From the NCBI GenBank assembly GCA_033964015.1, contig CM066924.1, forward strand, positions 5,128,251-5,192,250: a stretch of DNA of 64,000 nucleotides, read 5' to 3'. The translations under genes were made by a program, and so were the position numbers. Shown here piece by piece: positions 43,487-56,400 of this stretch. A model generated the notes under the pieces. That model worked only from the letters and a program-made list of their open reading frames with translations. It had not been told where the DNA came from and searched no databases. This stretch comes from Scolanthus callimorphus. Taxonomy: Eukaryota; Cnidaria; Anthozoa; Actiniaria; Edwardsiidae. Every line of letters starts with the position of its first letter. Positions within the stretch are counted from its first letter, which is position 1.

Positions 43487-43839
43487 AATATCTACTCCAG
43501 ACGCCTAATGTCATGAGCACCGGTACTGGAAAGGAGGACCTTTTTAGGTTTTTTCATAGAGATTAAATAACTTTGTGACAATCAAGTTCAAACAGAGTCC
43601 ATAGTCTATATAGTTGAAAGATTTGAATCATTTCACAAGACGGGAACCTTGACGTTATCTTTTTCACGAATTTAATTTCAACATCATCATTGAACTTAAT
43701 TCAACACGTGTGTCAACATGATTCAACCTCACTCGCGTTTTCCCGAAGTTACGTTTGATTTAGACAACACTAAAAGCGCATTGAACTTTCATATTATAGA
43801 AGGGGGCTTTCTTTAGTGTGTTCGTGATTCAGAGGAAAA

Positions 43840-44240
43840 ACACCGATACATAAGCTAGAACCATCAACACCTTTTGTGAAAGTATTGTTTGTAGGAAAAC
43901 AATCCTGTTGTTGACCCCAATGAACCATAAACAGGAAAATAAGAGATAGACTCACCACCCACTGAGAGTAAAAGTGCGAACTAAAACTGTTTAAACTAAT
44001 AAAATCACGAGTCTGTGTCTTTCGTCTTTTTAAAAGGGGTTGCTGTTAGCATACAGGGTTTTTAGTATTGACTCATAACAGCCTTGGGATATTGTTCATT
44101 GTTTAGTTGTCACGATCTAGTACTATACTTTAATATAACCCCTTGACCTCCTAATCACACAGCACGACGCTTTACCTTCGAGGCAGTTTTTGGACGCCGT
44201 GTAATGATCGAAATAGATTGATCTTGGCTTAAAGCTTTGG
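43840..44240. repeat. Interspersed repeat copy 2 of 3
   Basis: Collinear with 9180-9560 and 44880-45310. Confidence 0.8.
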
Positions 44241-44585
44241 ATAAGCTTCGTCGGGTTCTACAGAAATTGTTGAACAAATACTTTAGAAAAGCTTAGTCTA
44301 AATTTTGAATTGGTTTGGCTCTAAGCTTAAGAGTGCCACGCTCATCCCTAATTGTTACATAAAACGTGGTTCACATGATGATTAAATTTCTTCTAAAGTA
44401 ATTTTCTTATCGCCTTTCAATTAATTTTTCTTTAATCTATATGGGCACACAACGTACCGTCCCTCGGAAAACGTGTCCCTTGCCCATTTAGCCTCTGGCT
44501 GGCACAACATCAGCAAGCCTCTCTGCCTGTCTGTCTTGCTGGGAAACGTTTTCGCGCGCTCTCTTTGCTGGGAATAAATTCAGCA

Positions 44586-44772
44586 ATGCTGGCAAAAAAG
44601 TTTATGCGATTTATTTTTTCTTCTTTTCTTTTTTTGTTGTTGATAGCACTGTTTAGGGCTTCCTGTGAACTAGTGGAGCCTGTGTGCGACTCGTTGTGTA
44701 ACATGGAGAATGTTTCCCATAACCGTATGCTGGCAAAAATGTCTCACTTCTCAGTTCTGTTAAAAGGAACAG
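44586..44772 (+). CDS. Candidate signal-peptide first exon of a secreted protein
   Basis: From the ATG at 44586: a short basic start (MLAKKFMRF), a strongly hydrophobic core (IFSSFLFLLLIALF) and a likely cleavage after the RASC region, followed by ELVEPVCDSLCNMENVSHNR with two or three cysteines. The exon ends GGAACAG|GTAATTTG in phase 1, the phase typical of exons joined to extracellular domains. Continuing past this point the frame ends quickly at 44811. No downstream exon is identified before the repeat at 44880. A decayed paralogue is at 8937-9113. Function not recognised. Confidence 0.45.
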
Positions 44773-44879
44773 GTAATTTGTTTTCCCAAATTTTATATGA
44801 GTTTAATATGTAGATACCCGATATAAAACATAAACATTTTAAACAAGGGGGCTTTTAGTGTGTTCGTGATCACTGGAAA

Positions 44880-45310
44880 AACACCGATACATATTCCCTG
44901 CTAGAACCATCAACACCTTTTGTGAAAGTATTGCTCGTAGGAACAAATCCTGTTGTTGACCACAACGGACCATAAACAGGAAAACAACGAGATAGACTCA
45001 CCACCCACTGAGAGTAAAAGTGTGAACTAAAACTATTAAACTAAATAGAGTCACGAGTCTGTGTTTTTCGTCTTTTAAAAGGTTTGCTGAAAGCATAGAC
45101 TGTTAAGTATTGACTAATAATAGCCAATGGATAATGTTCATTCTGCATTTGTCATGATCTACCAATTTAAACCCTGTGACCTGATCACCACAGCACGACG
45201 CTTTACCTTCGAGGCACTTTTTGGACGCCGTGTACTGATCGAAACAGCTAAGATCTTGGCTTAAAGCTTGGGATAATGGAGTTTCCTTTATGCTGCTATG
45301 CTGAGTGACT
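44880..45310. repeat. Interspersed repeat copy 3 of 3
   Basis: Collinear with 9180-9560 and 43840-44240. 45310-45420 also matches 9810-9900 (GGCATTCCTTCCAGCAAA). Confidence 0.8.
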
Positions 45311-45605
45311 TATAGTAGAGCAATTACTAGGACAAATGGTTTTTCAGTGGCATTCCTTCCAGCAAATAGAATGTATTGGAAAGCTCAGAACACACAAATT
45401 TTTTAATGTGCGATATTCTGAAGTAGATATATTTTAGTGAAAAAATGTTGGCGACCACTTGATTCTTTCCATAGGTGTCGATTTTGGTCAAAAAACACTA
45501 CTAAGCAGACTTCTCAATACTTTAAAAAAGTATTATATTTATTCACCATATGTAACTATAAGAGTACTTATTACAATGTTGCAGTCCCAAATCACAATAT
45601 ATTTT

Positions 45606-46195
45606 TTACCACAATCTGAACTACGGATGGAATTTTCTATACGTTCGACTTGGACAAATTATCAACAAAAAACGGCTTTCTTGCCACACTCTGAACCTAC
45701 GGATGGAATTTCCATACGTTCGACTTGGACAATTATCAACAAAAACGGCTTTCTTGCCACACTCTGAACTTACGGATGGAATTTTCCATACGTTCGATTT
45801 GGACAATTATCAACAAAAAACGGCTTTCTTGCCACACTCTGAACTTACGGATGGAATTTTCCATACGTTCGATTTGGGACAAATTATGAACAAAAAACGG
45901 CTTTCTTGCCACACTCTGAACTTACGGATGGAATTTTCCATACGTTCGATTTGGACAAATTATCAACAAAAACGGCTTTCTTACCACACTCTGGGCTTAC
46001 GGATGGAATATTCCATACGTTCGATTTGGACAAATTATGAACAAAAAACGGCTTTCTTGCCACACTCTGAACTTACGGATGGAATTTTCCATACGTTCGA
46101 TTTGGACAAATTATGAACAAAAAAAAAGGCTTTCTTACCAAACTCTGGGCTTACGGATGGAATTTTCCATACGTTCGACTTGGACAAAATTACCT
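45606..46195. repeat. 75-bp tandem array, eight units
   Basis: TACGGATGGAATTTTCCATA recurs at about 45622, 45698, 45771, 45846, 45922, 45998, 46073 and 46151. Two unit subtypes (CTGAACTTACGG and CTGGGCTTACGG) are present. Each unit has a short palindrome GGATGGAATTTTCCATAC. Because the unit is close to 25 codons, long open frames appear and are not evidence of a gene. Confidence 0.9.
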
Positions 46196-46199
46196 TGCT

Positions 46200-47260
46200 G
46201 TTACCTCTAGTAGATTAATTTTCAACTGTAGATATATCTTTGCCCGGAACATTCAAAATTGTATGGAACACGGATGTATCAATTTATTGTCGTAAAAAAG
46301 GGCAAAGACAACAACAACGCGTCTGGATCCGGGTGGATACAAGGTCCAAAAAAATAATGAGTAGCCGACATTTCATGCTTTTACTTTAGCTCTTTTCTTC
46401 TTTTTTTTTCCGCGTGTAAGAACCTACATCTACATCTCAGGGACGGCAATTGGGGGGGGGGGGGGGGGGGGGGGACACATAGTTCCCAATTTTTTTTGAG
46501 AAACCGTCGGCTTCGTCCTTTTGTCATCCACCCTTATATCGAATTATCTGGCTAATGGATAGAATCCAGTTATTTTTTGTTTAATTCCTTGTATTTTCTT
46601 CGCAGCCAATTGTGCTCTACTACCTTTTCCATCTTACCATTTCCGTCAAACTTAATGTTGAAATAATAACACTACGTTTAGGAATAGGCTCCGGTACATA
46701 TCCGCGCCATGGCACACCAGCTTAGCTCGGTATCCTCCCTTAAGCCACTGGACAATAAATAGGTTTTCCTGAACATGCTTGACTTGTGCCAGATAGGGTG
46801 GTTTATCTTTGATATTTGCTAGATTGACAGCTACGACGATACTTCCTGCTCAACACTATCATAGTTGTCAACCTCCTGGACATGTAATGGCCTCTGGTAG
46901 GGACCAGTGTAGACCTAGGCAAACAAGCAAATCACTCTCAAGATTCAAAACTTAAATACGATATATTATAAGTAGCGCCCTTGAAAACAAGAGGCTGAAA
47001 CGTCGCTCTACCTTTGGGTGGTTTTGCTGTTTAAGCCTCTGATGTCTAGAAAAGACAAGAAGTGGAACCAAAACTTGCTACGACCAAACATCCAAGATAA
47101 AGGAAAAGGGCAGCTTATACTATAGAAAGTCACCGACTGTAGTTACTGCATTTGTGGGCACAACTACGTTAATACTGCCTGTCAACCGTCATGCACGTGT
47201 GGTGTGTGTGGGTGGGGGGGGGGGGGGGGGGGGGGAAGGGGGGGGGGGTTTCGTGATATG
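46200..47260. other. Intergenic with G runs, nothing recognised
   Basis: G runs at 46452-46474 and 47212-47248. No gene or inverted repeat supported. Confidence 0.5.
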
Positions 47261-47273
47261 AAGCTTTCTAGAT

Positions 47274-47472
47274 CTAAAGAATGACTAGATATGGGAGATG
47301 CTTTCCCCAGGTAATAAAAAACAATTCCAGACATTTATCGAGCTGTTCATGAAGCCTTTTTACTGAGACTCTTCGCTCGATCGCCAAGCTTAAAGAAAAA
47401 AACAAATATGCGTGGTGCACTTGTGCATGCCGATTCACAGGCATTATGCACAAATATTGTCCGTTTCTCTGT
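47274..47472 (-). CDS. DUF7869-type gene, putative last exon
   Basis: Acceptor TGATAAG joins in the expected phase to the donor at 47512. Encodes about 66 residues with LHEQLDKCLELFF and ends at TAG. The least certain exon of the model. Confidence 0.45.
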
Positions 47473-50400
47473 CTTATCAAACAACAATGTTAGGTTATGG
47501 CAGTTACATACCTCTCGTACTGGTGCAACCTGCCCCTGACCATGTCATCAACATCACATGGTACTGCTTCAGGTCTGTTACCCAGAAAGCCAACACCATT
47601 TCTATCTGCCTCCTCTTCTTCCATCCTTTCTCTTTCCACTTGGTTCGCCTTGTTCGATAATATCTCCTGCAGCAACCAGGTATTACCCTTTTCTCCAGTC
47701 TGCCAATTCGGATTTTCCGCTGAAAGGAGATCATCCCATGCCTCCCTGTGCTCTTGCGCGAAGACTCTTGAAGCAAAGAATTTTTTGATATCTGTCCGAA
47801 GCACTGGGAGCTCAACTCTGTCAAGGAGGGGAGTGACATGCTCTGGTATACACATCATGTCCATTTCTGCGTCTTCCTATTAGCAGGATAATTTGAACAT
47901 CAAAATGGAGGTAACGATAATTGAGGATGAGATAATGCATTACAGTAAAAATCCGCATAAAAGAACAAGCGGATTAAGAACACTCAGGCTGAAATTTGGC
48001 CAAAAAGGTACCTTATACATAAGAACACATGAAGCCTGAAAAATGAAAAATGTTTTTATAAAAAAATTGCTGCCAATTAGATTTGAGTACAGTAACCCAC
48101 TGTGGTAAAGCTCTAAGTAGATCAATATAATGTGCTCGGACATTGCACACAGTTCTGCAGCAGGTAGTCGGTATGGGAGAATTCTAGGGTACTTATTGTT
48201 GTTACTAAATGACTGTCAGCTTCTGCCAATCACATTCTTTATTTGACTGTTGGTAGTGTATGCAGTATTTGATGTTAAGAAACAGCTTTAAGAACACCTT
48301 AAGGACATTTTCAGGCTGATTTTTCAGAAAACACCCAATATATAAGAACAAAATGAGCCTGAATCCCCAAAACACCTGCTCTTTATGCGGGTTTTTACTG
48401 TAGCGCATATAGCCACGTTCTATGCGCTTTACATTGGAAATTATTGTATTATTTAAACAGTAACTGCACAAGTACAAAACACGAATATGGTTAGGAGTGC
48501 TATCGAAGGTCAAACAAAATGTAAACGACAAAAGGAAGGTCTGGGTAACTTCAGCTTCGTAGTTGTTTTGGTTCAAGAGATACAAGTACTTAGGTTTTTT
48601 CGATATACAAATAAAAAAAACATTCGGAAATTTTGAATGGGAGGGGGGTTTTCAAGCTAGGAATTCTGCTTGCATGTTTTCGAAGCTGGAAGCTAGTTTA
48701 ACCTCTCCTGAACTCTATATACATTGGGGTTTTGCTGGAAATTCTGGATGCTTGCGGGGGGGGGGGGGGGGGGGGGGAATTGCGTAATCGCCGAAATTGC
48801 ACTGTAGTCACCTTTTGATATTCTAATTTTTAGACCCATCTTGCAACCATCAAGTGAACAATACTAAACTCAAAGCTTTACTGTACTTACACTGTTTAAA
48901 ATTATAGCTGACAACTGATTTACATCATACCTTAAGAAATACAATCCACTCCTCGGGGTCTGGACTGTCTGGTTTCCAGTTTTCATTTTTATCACTGGCC
49001 CAGTTCTTGTATTGTGCGACAACTTTACCCGAGGGCGCCTTGGTGAACTTAAAAACATGGGGATTGGAGATGTTGTGCAGCTCAACAGAGTAGGGGGACA
49101 TCCACTTCTTCACATCATATACACGATCCACAAGGTGGGACTTTGGAGAAGGGGTATAGCATTCCTCAAACCTAGCCATCAACTCTACAGAGAATAATGA
49201 AAGAAGGATGTCCACTCGGTCAAAACTGCTAGTTCGTTTTAAACAAAATAACACACACTGCTTTTAAGTGGTCCGCTAGCAACACCAGATAGGAGTGGGC
49301 AAAACGTGGAATAATTGCAGGTACCCTAATAAACATAATGGACCTTTATTGTGTTAAATTTAATCTACTGTTTATAATAATGATTAAGAAGTATCTTGGT
49401 CATACCTTCAAGTGTCCTGGTGTTGTTTTTCAACAGCCGCCCAGAAAACCTTGAAAAAAGAATGATATATAAAATTTCTGATAGGATTGAAAGCATCATA
49501 CGAATTACAATGACTCCTGCTTACTTCAACCTGTCAGTAACTAAAACCTGTCACAGTTGGGTAGCTCGGCCTTATCAGACATGGGTTAGAATCATGAGTG
49601 GTGTTATCACTTCCCTGCTACAAGACAAACCCGCTAGTAAGAACATAGGGATTTAAGACAGGTTTTTTTTACAACTTCGAGCAACGTTTGGCAAAAAATA
49701 CTGTTACTCAATGATTTCTATCCTAATTTGTAGACTTGTCGTCCACATTTCGAAATATCACAAAAGGCAGAGGACTGGGTTCGCACCGCCACAGAAATTA
49801 GCATTGAAAAATGTAAAAATTCTTTAGATTCGTTATTTTAGGCTGTGATTGACATCACCATTTTAGGTGCGAAAAATAGGTCTATCTAAACTAAAACTTA
49901 TTTTCTCAGCTTCCTCTGGAAATTTTTTACCGGCACGATAATACAGGAACACTACCATGAACACTACCATTTTTCTGCTTTCTGGCAAAATTGCTCAAGG
50001 TTGTAAAAAAATATGTCTTAATAACCTGCAGGAAGACATTTGCAGGTTGTAGACACTCCAAAATATTAAAAAACTTGTTTAGCCAAGCAAATTTAAACAG
50101 GTTCTTTTAAGGTTGGGCTAAACGTATGTTCTGTGTAGGCTGCAAAAATGAATTATCACAAAAACACATAGGTACATGTATTGTGTAATGTAGCATTATT
50201 TTGTCTATAGATCCCATTCTTGACACTAAGATTTGTGGGGACTACTATTTCTGGTAATCAACAACCAAGTTTCCTCCATAGAAATATTAACCTAATTCAA
50301 TTAATTAATTAATTAACCTAATCAAGAACCTAGTAAACTACTGCCTGCAACTACTCCAAAAATATAAGATCTGGTTTTGCCAAATATAGGTTGTTAGATG

Positions 50401-53400
50401 CGTGTTTTTACTGTAGCAGAGGCCTCTTTTCTCTGTATTTTGCATGGCTGGAATTCATAAGGTCAGTAGACCTCTGCGCTAGACCAAAGTCTCTTCATTT
50501 TTCTCACCATCCACAAACTTAACCGGTTTGCTGACCGTTGATTTTTGAAGCGAAGAACCATTGTAGATATGTGTGTGCATACAGTACAGTGGCCTAAAAA
50601 AAACAGTAAACTGTCCATCATTGTGAATGGCAGCAAAACAAAGCGAGGACAGAGGTATCCTTTCTTTGCGAACATCTGCCAATGAAATACAGAGAAAAGA
50701 AAAGAGAGCTTGTTTTAACTTACTTGTTAAAAAGTTGGTCCACCGCTTCATGGGTGTGGCCAACCATCAGAAAATTCAGCTTAATCTGGTGAGAGATTTA
50801 AAATGTACAATCAAAAAAGCAAAAAACAATTACTAGCTTATAATTTATGGATGTGAAAAATTTTAATCAAATTAAATAAGCAAAAAAAAAATTAGAATCA
50901 AATATTACAAATTGAGGGGACAGGCCAAAACACTCAAAATCTACAGGAACCCAATTCAAAGGAGGTAACGGTTATTGCCTAGTTTCTTTTGTCTAGGGTG
51001 ATATACAAAATGTGAGTGAATTTGCAGATTGTTTTTCCTTATCAGAATGAGTTCATAACTAAGAAGCTATTTGTAGTATTTGGATGGTGCTGCACCTTCC
51101 CGCAACCCCTTTTCTAAATTGGGCCCAGCCAGATGGCAAATGTTTTGACCTGTTCACTAAATAAGCAACAGCAATAGCCTGATAAGAATGGCAAAAAACT
51201 ATATATGTTTTGGCAGTGAGCAAAGTGTAAACTCACTGAGGCCTGACACAGCCAGGATTTCCAATTTATTATTTATTATTATCTTTTTTTGCATCTGGCG
51301 TTTTATTATCCTACCATTTGAAGATGTTCTGCACCACCCTAGAATATTTCGGATTTCCAGGATTTCTATATGCACCCTGGAATTTCGAGGTCTTAGATAG
51401 ACCCTTCTATCTGGAATTTTATGAGACTTACTGCTTCCAATAAAAAAAATATTTTAAGTTTCAGGGACAGAGATGCTAAATCTAATTCTTGACTCTGTTC
51501 ATGATAACTGTTAAAACATATCATTATGCAGCATCAAAGAGGCAGTGTTATGGCCAATAAAAACAAAGTAGGCATTGCCTTTCACAGGAAAAATTTCGGA
51601 TTTCCAAGTTGGGAATTTCTTGGAATTTTTCCCAATCATGTGAAAAAATTGGGAAAAAAATTCCAAAGTTGTGAAAATTCTGGGAATTGATTACGCATCT
51701 GTTTGTCCATAATTGGGATTTTTTTGGAAAAATATTGTACACAAATTTTACAAACCCAATATTGGGAAATTTTAGGATGTAAACCCAAGGTTGGTTTTAA
51801 AGTGGGTCATAAAATTCCCAAAGATGGAGAAAAAATTGGAATACAAATCCCAAAGTTGTGAAAATTATGGAATTGATTCCACATCTGTTTGTCCATAATT
51901 GGGATTTTTTTGGAAACTATTGTACACAAATTTTACAAACCCAATATTGGGAAATTTTAAGATGTAAACCCAAGGTTGGTTTTAAAATGGGTCATAAAAT
52001 TCCCAATGATGGGGGAAAGAAGTGAATAAAAATCCCAAAGTTGTGAAAATCCTGGAAATTGATTCCACATCGTTTGTCCATAATTGGGATTTTTTTGGAA
52101 AATATTTTACACAAATTTTACAAACCCAATATTCGGAAATTTAAGATGTAAACCCAAGGTTGGTTTAAAATGGGTCATAACATTCCCAATAATGGGGGGG
52201 GAAATGTGAATAAAAATCCCAAAGTTGTGAAAATCCTGGAAATTGATTCCACATCTGTTTGTCCATAATGGGATTTTGTTGGAAAATATTGTACACAAAT
52301 TTTACAAACCCAATATTGGGAAATTTTAAGATGTAAACCCAAGGTTGGTTTTAAAATGGGTCATAAATTCCCAAATGATGGGGGAAATGTGAATAAAAAT
52401 CCCAAAGTTGTGAAAATCCTGGAAATTGATTCCACATCTGTTTGTCCATAATTGGGATTTTTTTGGAAAATTTTGTACACAAATTTTAAAAACCCAATAT
52501 TGGGAAATTTTAGGATGTAAACCCAAGGTTGGTTTTAAAATGGTTCATAAAATTCCCAAAGATGGGGAAAAAAATGGAAATGAAAATCCCAAAGTTGTGA
52601 AAATTCTGGAAATTGATTCCACATCTGTTTGTCCATAATTGGGATTTTTTTGGAAAATATTGTACACAAATTTTACAAACCCAAATGATTTTAGAATGGG
52701 TCACAAAATTCCCAAATATGGGAGGGGAAATGGATGTATTAACCCAATGTTAGTTTTAAAATGCCCCAACATGGGAAATAATTGGAATAAAATTACTCCA
52801 AAATTGTGAAAATTCTGGGAATTGATTTCACCTATGTTTGTTCATAATTGGGATTTTTTTGGAAACCTTTGTACAGAAATTTACAAAATACAATTTTGGG
52901 AAATTTTGGGATGTAAACCCAAGATTAGTTTTAAAATGAATCATAAAATGCCCAACAATGGGGCGAAAACAAAGTTATGAAATGTTTTGTTCATAATTGG
53001 GATTTTGGGAAAGATTGTACGCAAATACAATAATTGGGAAATGTAAGGATGTAAAGCTTGGTTTATAAATAGGTGATGAAAATAATTAAAAATGTTAAGA
53101 TTTTCGGGGTGGGGATGCTTTTCACTAGGAACTTCAAAAATAACGGAGAAACCTATCACTTTCTTAATTTGGGTTGCCTGAGCCACACGTGACCTTTTCC
53201 ACCAATCAAGATAATCTATCCACGAGGCGCGAAAAAAAAACAGCCAAAAAGTAATTGACCAATCACGAACTCTCATTAACCCCACGTGTAAAATAGAAGG
53301 AAGACAGTTTTCTTTCGCTCGTGTAGCGGAAAGCAACTGTGGATCTTGAGCAGCCTAAAAACGAGTTAAACTCGGAGGAAATAATCAAAAATTAACTGAA

Positions 53401-56400
53401 CTGCTCGGGGGAGACATAGCCAAAGCTTTTGCAGGTATGTTCGATCACAATTTCCATTTGTGTGCATTGGTATTTGCCTCTTCAGTCATGCATTGTTCAC
53501 GTTTAATTTCTGTCTTTGTTTTCAAATAGCTGATGAAGAAATAGTTTAAACGCTGATGTCATTATTGATCTTCTCGAAAGAGTTTCAGGCGCTACAATCT
53601 TTAAGACGTTAGGAATCAATTACGGCAAGGCCATAAAACTCAAAAAAGAATTTGGGAGACTTCTGCCATCAAAACTTGTGATGAAATGCAAGACGCTCCC
53701 GGCACAAAGTGCGAAGCCTTCAAGGACTTGTCAATCTTGCACTAGAAGTATACGAAGGCCATATCTTAACAAGTGAGTTTCTAGTGAAAATACCGAAACA
53801 AGCTTACAATAGCGTAACGGACAATCTTCCTAGCTTTTTATTTCTGACAGTTTTGTATTATTCATGAATGAGCAAAAGCGTTACGCTTTCTGCTGTACTT
53901 GAAGCTTGCCTGAGTTTGTCTTCCATCAAATCCTGAGCAGAGTTAAATTTCACAAACGTTAACAACTAGTAATACAAAACCAAATCACTGCAAATGTAGA
54001 TTTGAACATACGCTTATCGAAGTACAAGAAATCACACAAACCATCAAAACGACCTTTTTTTTACGACAACGGAATTTTTTTAAACTTAGAAAACACAGAA
54101 AAACTTGTTCTGGCATTGGGCTTTGCCATAAAAAATTTGTACCCCCAGGTTGAGGACCAAGGAATTCTTCAGGGGTAGGAGCCCGAAGGTTGAAAGAATT
54201 ATTGGGGGTAGCAGTGATTAGGGCCAAAGAATTCTTGGGGGTCAAGGCCTGAAAACGCTAAATTCTTGGGGGTGACTGCTAAATTCTTGGGGGTGACTGC
54301 TGAGAATTCGTCAAAATTAAAGAATTCTTGGGGTTGAGCACATGAACTAAAGAATTCTTTGGGGTAATCGTATTTAGTAGGTCCTCAACCCAGGGGTACA
54401 AATTTTTTATGGCATAGCCCATTACATGTAAAGCTTTTGATAGTGTTTCATTGAGAAATTATACTGACTCACTTTTTAGGAGCTTCCAAGTTATTAGTTC
54501 AACAATTTGCATTTTGTTTTGCAGGCGGAAACGAGTCGGGGAGCTTGCCACTGAACACTGGCCTGATTGTTTACCACGATTCAGTACACCTTTTGATTCG
54601 ATCAGAACTTAAGGAATTTGTGCAGCAGATATCAGAAGAATGCTATGTTCCTGAGGCTAGCTTCTTTGCTGATGGCATAGATCGGAACATGTTCATATTT
54701 TTTTCAGTGAACAGAGAAGATTTACAAAGTGGCAAAAGAAGGTAAACATTGAGTTTATTTGTTTCGATGCAAGTAGCAGGCTAAGTTTTGGAAGTAGGTG
54801 GCTGGGTTTGGGGTCCCAGGTATGAAGGCGGGGGATGCTGGGGCTGCCCCCAGGAAATTTTGGAGCAGGAAAGGCATTTCCAGCATTTTGAGGGGAAGTG
54901 GTTAGCAGCAAGGTAAGAATTTGTGTCAACATGTGGGGAAAATCTGTTTGCCCCCCCTCCCCCCCCAAGCAAAAAGAAAGAATGACTAAGGCTTGCCAGC
55001 CTCCCACCCCAACCCCTCGACATACTGTCCAAGCTACCAGTACAGACTTTTTATAATTGAAATAGAACTTATTCCAAGTTACTCATATTTTCCAGTGTGT
55101 GGTTCAACAATCAACATCTTCATCTGACAGTGAACGGGAAATGCCACCCAAACTTCCATCATGGGTAAGTTACATGTATAAGGCTTGAATATCTATATTA
55201 TAATATTCTCAGCCATTTTAGCTTAGCGTTGGGCTATCTTATCACTGTGGATATGATACATCCACTCACAGGGTAAGCAGTCTGGTGTTAGTTTTGCAAA
55301 TTGATGGGTAAATAAAATCTATTTACAATCATGGCAAACCTGTCATTTGGTTTTAGGAGTTTTTCATAAAATTGTTTGTAGATATCAATATCAAAAATAT
55401 TAACAAGGACCTAAAATTTCACTTTGAGTGAAATGCATCATTTAGCACTGGCAGAAACCGAGTAACAGTGCAGTACCAAGCCAGTTGCCTAAATTCTTTG
55501 TTAGTAATTCCCTTGTGCGCATTCACTTCTATGAATTAAGGTAATCATTTATGTTAATTCATCTATCCAGGTGGAATATAATCAAATCGAATGAACTATG
55601 TATCTCTGGATATGGGAAACAAAAGAACTTACTTAAGCTTTCGACTGTAGCTACAGTCCTCACAGTCCTCAGATCATAGTAACCTCTAGATGACAAGCGA
55701 GGTTACCTAGCCTCAAAAGAGGTAACCATCTGATGAGGACTGTAGCTACAGTCGACAACCCTAATGAAGAAAAAGATTCATAATTCTCCATCTCTATTAG
55801 AGTGTTCTAAGTTCTGATATACAAAGCCAATAAAGCTAAAAGTTGTTGAGAGGAGGACAATATTATCAATTACTAAGCTATACTGGAACATCATTCTATT
55901 GTTTTGTTGATAAGTTTTTGCATTGTTAAAGTGAGATCTATTGTCAGGAAATATTGAGACAAAGTTTCAAAAACATCAAAATGAAGACAACTTGATGACA
56001 CCTGTCATCAGATGGTAACCTCTTCTGAGGCTAGGTAACCTCGCTTGTCATCTAGAGGTTACCATGATCTGGTGACCCGGGAGGACTGTAGCTATCGAAA
56101 GCTTAAGTAAGTTCTTTTGTTTCCCATATCCAGAGATACATAGTTAATTCGATTTTATTGAATTAAGGTATTAATTAGATTTATCATTTTGTTTTCAACA
56201 GCATAGAGCCATTCTCGTGATGATGAGGTAATTACATTTGCTTTAGACATGCTTTCCTGTAAACAGAAATGATAAACAAAGAATTAGCAATTTGCAGCCA
56301 AACTATTAATATGAAGAACTGTTGTCCATTTTCTTCAGGAGTGGCTCAGTGATTACATTGTCATTGGCAGTTATCATTACAGTCAGGCTTTGCAAACTGC

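Noticed and set aside
47497..47883. Plus-strand ORFs of 128 and 76 codons
   Set aside because: Antisense shadows of the DUF7869-type exon 47512-47876, which has consistent splice sites and phase.
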